Shown in pieces: positions 29,079-39,100 of a stretch of DNA of 64,000 nt. The notes under the pieces are model-generated. The model ran no database searches. It was not told where the DNA came from and saw only the letters and a list, made by a program, of their open reading frames with translations. Location: positions 24,043 through 88,042 of the IMG/VR virus record IMGVR_UViG_3300034022_000278; one strand, 5' to 3'. Origin of the DNA: a virus. Each line of letters begins with the position of its first letter. Within the stretch, counting starts at the first letter, position 1. The position numbers and the translations under genes were made by a program.

Positions 29079-32000
29079 TTATTCTATAGTTCTTTGTCCT
29101 GTTCGATATAATCTTATTGCTTGAGCTCCTATAGGAAGCGCTTCGCCTAAGTGTACTAAGAACTTACTGTTACCTTTAAAAGGACCTCCTTCAAAGATAT
29201 CATCGTCATCTTTATCATTTAAATAACCTCCTACATCACCTACTAAACTGTTAACATCTTCTACTAATGCCGCCATTGGCACAGCAGTTTTAGTTAACTT
29301 TTCAAACTCCAAAGGATTAGTATAAAAGCCAATATCTGTACGGAGTCTTATAGTTTGATTAAGTAGGAAATTAGTTATAATTTGATCTTCTTCATCGTCA
29401 TCGCCTGCCATTGCTTTAAGAAACAATGCTATACCCATAAGAGTCATCATTATGTATAACTCAGTCATATTTTTACGAATATTAGCTGCATCCGTATCAT
29501 CAAATCTTTCACCAAATTGGGTTTTCTTAAACATTAACTTTCTTGCTAATTGTTTAAGAGTAAATAAAGTATCAGACACTGCGTTCTCGTTAGTCTGCAT
29601 ACCAAAAAATTTACCCCCCAGATAGCCAATACCTGCGCCTAAAGCAGTACCTACTCCTGGCAAAAACATAGTACCAACTGCAGCACCTGTAGTTAATAGT
29701 TGTCCTTTAGTATAACTTTTATATCGACCTTTACGTATATAAGGTTCATCTAATCCATAAGATAATGCGTAATCTACTTTTTCTGATTCAAATCTATTAG
29801 CAAATCCTTCAAACATCCAAGTTCTAAATTGAGAAAGAGCTCTACCGCCTATAGTAGATTTTACTTGAAGGGCATTATTGTAATCCCCATGGTTCATCTC
29901 GATTACTCTTTTGATTTTCTGAACCATTTTGGTCTCATCGATATCTGTAGTAAAACCAGGTTTTAATGTTCCACTTTCAATATCATAAGCATCCCACATA
30001 GTAACAACTTCACCGTCGGGACCTGTAGCAGGAAACTGTGGAGAATTATCAGGTTTCTTAGACATCATTACTGCAATCATTACTGGAGCATAATTTAAAT
30101 ACTCGGAACGTTCCTGCAAACTAAAAGGCCCAAATCTTTTTAACTTAGACATTGAAGATTTTTGAGACATGTCAAACATTTCTTTATTAGAAGTTTGAAG
30201 TAAATCCCATTTATCCATTAATGTTCTAATTTTAACACCATTACTATTTACACCTTCCCAAGCATTAAAAGATAAGTTCTTTCCTATTGAGTTAGTAGTA
30301 AGTAAATAAGCTTTTCTTAAATCTGTTGCTGAGTATTCTCTACCATCAGCTCCTTGTACCATATTAGAAATTACCCCAAAACCAATATTAGAACTGGCAG
30401 AGAAAAAGTTCCACCCTAAGCCTTTTAAAGTCATATACTTTAACACAGTATCACCTACTCCAGATAAAGTTCTAAAACCACCCAAAGAATCAATTTGACC
30501 TTGTAGGAAGTCTTTGGAATCTTGATCAGTTTCGGTTGCTAATAAAGCTTCTAATTCTTTTTTTCTAGTTTCTTCTGCTTTAGTATATAATTTAGTTTTA
30601 GAAACTCCTTCAACTTTTCTACCGCCTATTCCATAAAAAGTAGAATCCATGAAAAAATCCCACGCAGATTTTAAATTATCTAAACCCTCTTTAGTAAGAG
30701 GTTTACCATTTTCATCAAATTGAGATTGCCCTGCTTTATTTGTTACTAATTCTTTACGACTTTTAAAAGCTTGCTCAAGTAGTTTAATTTGGGGCTCTAT
30801 AATAGATTTATGCTTGTAAGCTAAAATATTAAGAGAATATGCCTTAAGTATTTTAGTTACATCCCAAGATTTTTCTTTAGATATAGCATCTTTAGCTTCT
30901 CTATTAAATCTTAGATTATCTTCATTTGTAGCAGCTTTACCAGTTTCCTGTTTATGCTGTATTTGCATCTGCTTTACTAACTCTCTAACTTTTACAGCAG
31001 TATCTTCAATAAATTGTATTTGAATATTTTTTTCTATATTACCTGTTAAAGGATCTACATCGGAATATACAGTAGTAGCTAAATCGGTAGTAGTTTGCAG
31101 TTGCTTCATTTTATCCCAAAAAGGAATAATACCCATCATTATACCTTTCTCCTGGAAAGTATCCATTAAACTTTTTTGAATAGTAGGCAATACACCTACG
31201 CCCATTAAAGCTTTCTTTTGTTCAGGGAGAGTATATCTTAAAGTATTTAAAGTTTCCATCATATAATTATGGTAATTATATAATGCATCGTCTGCTTCTA
31301 TTTTAGCATAGTTTTTATCGTACCATTTAGTAGGACCATTTACAGTTTCTTTACGAGGAACTTGTACAATATATTCCCTAATTCCTTTAGGAGAATAAAA
31401 AGAATCCGCTCCTTTTTTTCTAGAAACAGGGTTTTCAGCCATATCCATGCCCCAATAAGGTGAATATTCTTTTAACCAATTTTCAAATAAAGTATCTTTT
31501 TCATCTTGAGATAAATTAGGCTCCATTTGCATGCTTTCGTAAATAGCTTTTCTACGAATCTTAAACTGCTCTATTTTATTTTCTACTCTTTTAATATAAT
31601 ACTCGTAACCTTTTTCTCCTAATTGAGATTTTAATTCTGCGATATGTTTTTGTTTAGAACCTTCATTATAAGAAACTCTTTTATAGATAAATTCTGCGGG
31701 AGTACTTTCATCTTCTTGTAAACTATCCTCAAATAGAATACGAGGGTCAAAAGAAATAGTATTTTTATTAGTCCAATCAAAATATGCTTTAATGCCATTA
31801 GCATTTTTAGTTAATTTTTTTGTTTTAGGATCTCTTGACCAAAAAGCTTTTTTCATTAACTCATTACGTACTTCAAAAAATTCAGATGAAAATCTATTTA
31901 CAGTTCTACCTGTTTCTTTACCATCCTCTGTTAATTGTTTTAATATATCAAAATTACCGCCTGATTTTTTTAGAAATTCCTTAGTTAAATTGTCTAATTT

Positions 32001-33113
32001 TTTCCACATTTCTGAAGCCTCTTGCTGTGCTCGCATGTTTGCAGCTTCTACTGCAGAAAATCCTGCTTGTAATATTGCATCATCGTGGCGACTTAAGTTA
32101 AGAGTATTAGTCGCAATCTTATTTACATCTCTAATATTTTGAAAAATCTGTTCTTGCGTTAATTTACCGTCTGTATATTGACGTACAAATTCTGTAACAT
32201 GATTATTCTTAATAGTTGTTAAATCACTTTGCAAGTCTTGTGCTTGGGCTGCTAATGCTCTAAATTTAGAACGTATTTCTGGAGTATTAAATTCATCTGA
32301 ATCTAAAAAAATATGTTGATTAGCTTCCGTAGAAAAATCTCCAGCTCTTAACCAAAGATCAATAATACGTTGAGCATAATAAGTATCATCAGCGCTTACT
32401 GCTGGATTTCTTAATAATTCTTCTACTTCTTTTAATTCACTTTTACCAAAATTTTCTATATCTTCAAAAGCTTTAATATTATTAGCTAATAATACTCTTT
32501 CTTCTGATTGTTCTAAACTCTGAATTAGTTTCTCTAATTTTTGTAAAGTAGTTCTTAACTCTGCAGGATCTTTTATATTAGCAAGATTTTGACGCTGTTT
32601 AATAATTTCTGTATTAATCTTATCTTTTCTTAATCTTTCTACAGAAATAACTTGATTTTCTGCATTAGCAATTAATTCGTCTGTAGAGGATAATCCATTA
32701 CGTTCTGATGTAATAGTTCCTGGATACATATAATTAAATGCAGAGCTATCAAAATCATTAACAACAAATACAGGATCTCCTTTAGCAGCATTTCTTTGTC
32801 TTTGCTTTTCAACATTAACTGGAAGATAATTATACTTCATAGTTAATTCAAAAGTATTTCCCCATAAATTTTTATAAGTAAAATAGTGGGAAGTACCATT
32901 TTGTTGGTTGTACTTCCTAATTCTAGCAGCAACTCCTGCAAAATTTTCTACTTTAGATTCAAATTTAATTGCTTTTTTTATCTCAGTAATACTTTTTACA
33001 TCAGGCATTTTGTAACCATTTGCTGCAAATGCCATATTTGCTAATGTGTCTCCTGTTTGCTTAACAAGGTCTTTCCATTCTTTAGTATTCTTATTCGGAC
33101 ACGCTAACGCCAT
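29079..33113 (-). CDS. Virion RNA polymerase-block protein 3, 1344 aa
   Basis: A 1344-residue protein, last gene of the late arm. The N-terminal ALACPNKNTKEWKDL is a start typical of one of the giant crAss-like proteins. The N-terminal 500 residues are coiled-coil-rich. Near the C-terminus is a glycine-zipper segment (GTALGAGIGYLGGKFFG) and a hydrophobic helix (MMTLMGIALFLKAM), compatible with membrane insertion during ejection. In related phages the large proteins at this place are packaged with, or form part of, the virion RNA polymerase complex. I see no catalytic motif in this one. It starts six bases after the RNAP-helicase gene. Confidence 0.75.
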   Translation of the reverse strand: MALACPNKNTKEWKDLVKQTGDTLANMAFAANGYKMPDVKSITEIKKAIKFESKVENFAGVAARIRKYNQQNGTSHYFTYKNLWGNTFELTMKYNYLPVNVEKQRQRNAAKGDPVFVVNDFDSSAFNYMYPGTITSERNGLSSTDELIANAENQVISVERLRKDKINTEIIKQRQNLANIKDPAELRTTLQKLEKLIQSLEQSEERVLLANNIKAFEDIENFGKSELKEVEELLRNPAVSADDTYYAQRIIDLWLRAGDFSTEANQHIFLDSDEFNTPEIRSKFRALAAQAQDLQSDLTTIKNNHVTEFVRQYTDGKLTQEQIFQNIRDVNKIATNTLNLSRHDDAILQAGFSAVEAANMRAQQEASEMWKKLDNLTKEFLKKSGGNFDILKQLTEDGKETGRTVNRFSSEFFEVRNELMKKAFWSRDPKTKKLTKNANGIKAYFDWTNKNTISFDPRILFEDSLQEDESTPAEFIYKRVSYNEGSKQKHIAELKSQLGEKGYEYYIKRVENKIEQFKIRRKAIYESMQMEPNLSQDEKDTLFENWLKEYSPYWGMDMAENPVSRKKGADSFYSPKGIREYIVQVPRKETVNGPTKWYDKNYAKIEADDALYNYHNYMMETLNTLRYTLPEQKKALMGVGVLPTIQKSLMDTFQEKGIMMGIIPFWDKMKQLQTTTDLATTVYSDVDPLTGNIEKNIQIQFIEDTAVKVRELVKQMQIQHKQETGKAATNEDNLRFNREAKDAISKEKSWDVTKILKAYSLNILAYKHKSIIEPQIKLLEQAFKSRKELVTNKAGQSQFDENGKPLTKEGLDNLKSAWDFFMDSTFYGIGGRKVEGVSKTKLYTKAEETRKKELEALLATETDQDSKDFLQGQIDSLGGFRTLSGVGDTVLKYMTLKGLGWNFFSASSNIGFGVISNMVQGADGREYSATDLRKAYLLTTNSIGKNLSFNAWEGVNSNGVKIRTLMDKWDLLQTSNKEMFDMSQKSSMSKLKRFGPFSLQERSEYLNYAPVMIAVMMSKKPDNSPQFPATGPDGEVVTMWDAYDIESGTLKPGFTTDIDETKMVQKIKRVIEMNHGDYNNALQVKSTIGGRALSQFRTWMFEGFANRFESEKVDYALSYGLDEPYIRKGRYKSYTKGQLLTTGAAVGTMFLPGVGTALGAGIGYLGGKFFGMQTNENAVSDTLFTLKQLARKLMFKKTQFGERFDDTDAANIRKNMTELYIMMTLMGIALFLKAMAGDDDEEDQIITNFLLNQTIRLRTDIGFYTNPLEFEKLTKTAVPMAALVEDVNSLVGDVGGYLNDKDDDDIFEGGPFKGNSKFLVHLGEALPIGAQAIRLYRTGQRTIE

Positions 33114-33119
33114 AATGTT

Positions 33120-36100
33120 TTATTTACCACAAATTAACAAATAATTTTTGAATTCTTCACTGTCAAAAGTAAAGTCGCCAAGTAACTCATTTTCACCCAT
33201 CATTTTTTGATAAGCATCCCAGTCATCGTCACTTGGTCTATTTTCATTTCTATTGCCTTCATCCTCACCGTAAGAAGAAGTTGGTATAGTGCTGTAATCT
33301 ATTCCTAAATTTCCTAAGACAGATAAGTTAAGACCTGTAGGCGCTTCTACTTTTCCTGTGTTTTTATTAGAAACCATTACTAGTTTAGTAGTAGGTCTAG
33401 AAACTGCTACGTATAAAGATTGATTCTTAGCTTTATTACTTCCTGCATTAGAAGATCCCATAATATTATCCTCCATTACATATACATTAGTATAAGTAGA
33501 TCCTTGAGCTTTATGGGAAGTTAATGCATAGCCGTATTCTAAATTTCCAAATTTAGCTTGTAAAGCGTAAGCCAATTGTCTGTCAGTATTCCACAATTGT
33601 TTTAAAGTTGCAGCATATTCTTCTTTGCTAGATTCTGCTATTATAGGAATTTTAACAGGATTACCATTTTGAGAAACAATTTTTCCTGCATCATCCTTAA
33701 GAGTAAGCAAATCTACATCAAATTTATAATTTTTATTTCTAGTACCTTTTGCTCCAGAATAAACATTAACATTTACTAAGTACTCTGGACTAAATTCTGA
33801 AGATACTACTACCATATCTTCACTATTAAAGAATACTATATCTACCTCTTCTTTTCCTTGATTAGGATTGTAAGAATCATAAGCTGTTAATATTTCTCCT
33901 GGAATAAATTTCTCAGTAGTTGCTCTATCTCCAAATAATTTAGTTCTTACTTTTCTATTAAGATTTTTAACACTTTGGCCACTACTATGATTTTGATTGT
34001 TAAATGTTACTATTTTAGCAAAATTAACATCTCCTTTAGCTTGCTGTACATCTTCAACAAATTGAGTTAAAGCTGTATCTTCACTTTTTTCCCAAGTTAT
34101 AGAAGAACCACTTACTGCGTCGTACATATCTACTCTATCTACAGAAGTAATTGGATTAGCTACCCTAGAAGTATTGTTTTCAGCATTAGCTGCTATCTTA
34201 GTTCCTATACCAATAATAGGAGAAGTAGCTGCTTGACGCATTTTTTCTGTTAAAGTATAACTATTTTTTAATCCAAAAACATCACTATCTTTTTCTTGAC
34301 CAACTGGAGGCAATTGAGCTCTATCGCCCATAAAAATAACTTTAGCTCCTTGAGATACCCATTTCTTAATTTCACTTAGTAATTCATCGGATACCATAGA
34401 ACTTTCATCTATAACGATAATTTGTCCATTTTTAATAGGAACTCTTCCTTTATCTCTAGCAAAAGTATCTGGTTCAAATTTACCCGTACTTTCGTCAAGT
34501 TTAATAGCTAAAGCAGAAGCAAGAGTTCTGATATCAGCATTTATGCCTTTTAAAGATTTTGCTAATACTTTTTTAGCTTTATGAGAAGGAGCAATTGCTA
34601 AAATTCTTTTATCTCCTACTTGAGATAGTATCTGCTTAATAATAGTAGTCTTACCTGTTCCTCCTTTACCTTCTAATAAAAATGCTTTTTCATCCGAATT
34701 TAAGAATTCTTTAAGTTTATTAATAGCAATAGTTTGTCCTGCATTAGCAAATACTCCTGGGAATATTTCGTACTTAGTATTTACTGGAGCTTGTTGTTGA
34801 GTAGATAATTGAGTACTTCTTAATTGTTCTACTACTTCAGCTAATGCTGTAGGATGCATTCCTTGACCTCTAGCAGCAGACTTACCTGCATATAACAAAA
34901 TAGCACTGTCTAGTTTACCTTGGTTAATTTGATCAAGTATCCATTTACGTTGTTCTTGATTTCCTGCAAAATCTTCTGCTTCACCGCTTTCATCTAACCA
35001 AGTAGCGTATCCTGTAAGTAGCCAATCTTTATAAGCTTGTACAGCTGTTTGTATAGTAGGTACTTTTCTAGTATTGCCGTAACCAGCTTCACTAAAAGGA
35101 TTGCCAAAATGTTCATTCTTGTTAGCTACTTCTGTACGCATGGTATTAACTCCTTCTGGAGTATAGATAGGTCTAGTTTTTAAATCTCCTGACCATTCTC
35201 TTGATGTATCTATTGTAGGTTTAACACTAGTTGGTTTTGTAGCTACAAATTCTTTAAATCCTTTTATATCTTTAGCCGATCCTAATGCAAGAGTTTGTTC
35301 TGCACTTCTAACTAGTATTTGATCTTCTATTCCTCCTAATGGATCTGTAATATTAGTACCTATAATACCGTCACCTTCTTTATTAGTTTCTGTTTCAGTA
35401 TAATTAACTCCATCTAAAACTGTAGGATTTTCTAAGTTAACTATAGCAGCTATACTTTGTAATTTAGTTGCAGCACCTGGTTCATATTGTTCTCTATTAA
35501 ATTGATCCCAACTTGCATATCTAGATGCAGTAGTTAAATCACTAAAATAAATTCTATCATTTTGTGGAGTCAATTGCTCGATAACATTAGGAGCAGCTGT
35601 ACCGTGATATAGAATATTTTTTACTTTACTGTTAGGAAATACTCCATCAAGATATTGAGAATATTCTTCCTGAGTTCCTATTTTAGCTAGTTCAGGATTA
35701 GCTTTAAATAATTCTGCTACTCCTTCTTTAATATTAATAGATGGTTGAGTAGTATTTTTAAATATATTACTATACATATCAGCTTCTGATATTCCGTCTT
35801 TAGCTAGTTTTCCTGATATTACTGCATATAATAAATTAGGTATTTGTTCTTTAAAAGTTGTTCCTACAAAAACATCTTTTCCTCTTAATCCTTCTTTTAT
35901 AAGAGTCTTAGCTTCTTCCCCAAAAGAAATCCTATCTTTTATACTACTTTCTTCCTGTACTAATAATTGAATAGTTTTAAACTCACTTACTAATTGTAAT
36001 TCATTATTTTTATCGTTAATCCAATTAGGTATAACAGAGTTTACAAAGTTTTTAATATTTTCTGATAAAGTATTTATAGTAGATGGTTGTATAGTAGGCA

Positions 36101-39100
36101 CTCCTTGTGTATTAGGTTTATTTTTTAATGCATCATATTTCTTTTGACCAGTTTTAGCATTCATTGCTTTTAAAATACCATTTCCTTGAGCATATTCTGC
36201 TTTAAGTACTTTGCCATTACCGTCTACTTGGAACTTATAACTATTGCCGAATTCAAAGAATTCTTTAGTGTCTATATTGTTTTCCTTAAGAGTTTCTTGA
36301 TTAGCTTGAATTAAATCCATTGTACTTTTAACAGTACTAGCTAATGCAGAACCTGGTTTAATATCTAGCCCTAAAGCATTAAGTAAATCTGCTAATAATT
36401 CTTTTAATTGTTCCCAAATAGATATTCCTGCTTCATCAGTAATACTATTTAAATGTTCTTGAAAACCTATATCTGTAAGAGCCATTGTGACAAACTCTTC
36501 TAATTTAATAGCACCGTAGTATTTACTTAGATACTCAGGTAGATTTTTTGTATCAGGACTAAATACTGTAGATCTGCCTTCTTTAAAATTTGTATATAAT
36601 CGTTGAAATTCTTTTAATCCTTCATCACCTTCTTTAGCTATTAATTGATTAATATATAATTTTTGAAGAGACTCTAATTTTTGTATAGCATCAATTGTTT
36701 TAGCAGAAAGCCCATCAATATTACCCGATTGGTATGCTTTAATACTAGCAGCAGTGAAAGTATGAATTAACTCATGCGCAGCTACTACAGCTAAACCATT
36801 AGCATCTTGATTTCTTGGATGATTTAAGTTTATATTTAAAGTTCCTGTAGATGCGCTGTAAGATCCTCTACTAGTAGTTTTATTATAAGTAACATTAAAG
36901 TTTTCAGGTAATTGCAATCCTCTAATTATTTGTAATAATTGACGATTAAGAGTAGATACTCCTTCAGCTGTTTCTATATTATTTAATAAATCATCAAGAG
37001 CTTCTGCAGTACCTGCTAAGTTTCTAGATATTCCTAAATCTGCAATAGTATCCTTTTTAGCAGTATTATTTACTACGTTAATTTTAAATTCTTTTGACGG
37101 AGTAACTGGTACACCAGATATTGTATAACCAGGAGCTCCTTGTTGAGGTAGTGGAGAAGTGACTACATTTTTAATTTCAGCAGGCATTGCATTTCTAGCC
37201 TGAGAATTATAACCTACAAATCCGTAACTACCCGATAAAACAGGAATTCTACGATAAACTCTATCTACACTATCAAATTCGTATAAAGCATATTTAGAAG
37301 GTAACTTAGTATCATAAATGCTTAAGAAATGCGTTTGTGTTAATGTAGGCTCTCCTGTATTAGGGTCAGTAACTTCTACAAAGTTATCTTTTAATGCTTC
37401 TTCATTTAACGTAAAGCTTCCTTCAGGAGATGCTACTATATTTCCTTTTAAATTACTTAAACTAACTGTTTTAGTTTTATCAGGATTATTTTGTAAATAT
37501 TGTCTAGTAAATGCAGAAGGTTGTGAATAAATAGGACCATCCTCTGCTACGTTTCCGTAGAAAGTATTTACAAAGTCAAACGGTACTCCTTGTAAGTATT
37601 CACCAAATCCTAATGATTTTAAATATGCAGTAGGAACAAATTTCAAATATTGCTTAGAACCTTGTTTACCTCCTTCAAGGAAAGCTGCTGCTACAAGTTC
37701 TTGTGCCAACATACGACTAGTATAGTCAATGCCGTTAAACCTTCCTACAGAGAAGTTTTTGCTTAGTAAGTAATTAAATCCATCGTAGATATTTCTTTCG
37801 TCGAAATTCTCTCCTGCAGCTGCTTCAAAGTTAATTCTAGAAATAGTACCGTTTTTGTTAATATCAAAAGAAAGTTTGTTAAGGAATCCATTCTTTTGAA
37901 ACCAAGGGTTGGTAGATAACCCATTTAAAATAGTAGCCAAACTATCATTTTTAGGCTTAGTAGCAGTTTTCTTAGAATCAATAAATAATCTTCTTCTTTC
38001 TACGTCTGGGTTTTCTCCAAATAGATTAGTATTAGTATTGGCATATAAATAAGAACGCATTTCATTAAATACTTCTCCTTGAGTTTCTACTAATTTAGAC
38101 ATACTCATAGAAGCCCCTTTAGGCAAATGTGTTCTTACTTCAGATATAATTGTTTTAAATCCTACATTTTTATATGGAAAATACTCATTAAAAATTTGAT
38201 CGGCAAACATCGTACCGTAGTAAGAAGCATATCCGTTAATAGTAGTAGGATCAGCAAGTTTACCTTCTGAATATTCCCCCAGTAATTTTTGCGCATTAAA
38301 TATTTGTAAATAAGGTAATCTTTGTATTTGTTCTACTTTACTTTCAGTCTCTAGTAAAGATTTAGGAATACCACTAGACTCAGTATTAATAGTAGACTGT
38401 AGTACCTTAATATTTTTACCAATTTCTGTTAAATTTTGGAATTTCTCTAATAATGCTAATTGCTCTAAATTAAAATCAGGCGTATTATCCTTCGGATCAA
38501 TAGTTAAACTCTTATTTTTAATATTATTTATTAAATCCTCACCAGATTTAGAAGACATTTGTTCTAATATACTAGGATTTAATTCTTGATAAGTTCCTTT
38601 AGGGTCGTATTTTGCAGCTAATGCTGTAAAAATATCTTTCTCTGCATTTGGATTATAAGAAGTTAGAGAAGATCGTGCATCTCTTAATTTATCCACATAT
38701 TCCCAGATAATCTCTTGAGTTATTAATCCTACTATTTCTTTTTCTTCAAACCCTAATAATGTTAGGGCCCGAATTACATCAAAAGTTTCATCATTAATAT
38801 TTAATTTATCTAATATCTGTGCTTTTTCGTTATCCACAGCTGTAGATTGTAGAGCTCTAATAATAGTAGACTTAAATTTCAAAGATTCTTTCTCTTTATC
38901 CGTTAATTCTCTTTTCTCTGCTTTAGCTTTATTTATAAGATTCTGAGATTTTAATGTGTATTTACCTGATATATCTCCTTTAGATTCTACTTCACCAAAT
39001 GTAGCTAATGGTAAATTATTTTCTAGTAACTCTGCAGTTGTAGGAACTCTAGGGTCTAAGAATGTTCCAAATAAAGCTTCTCTAGTTTCTTCTGTTAGAT

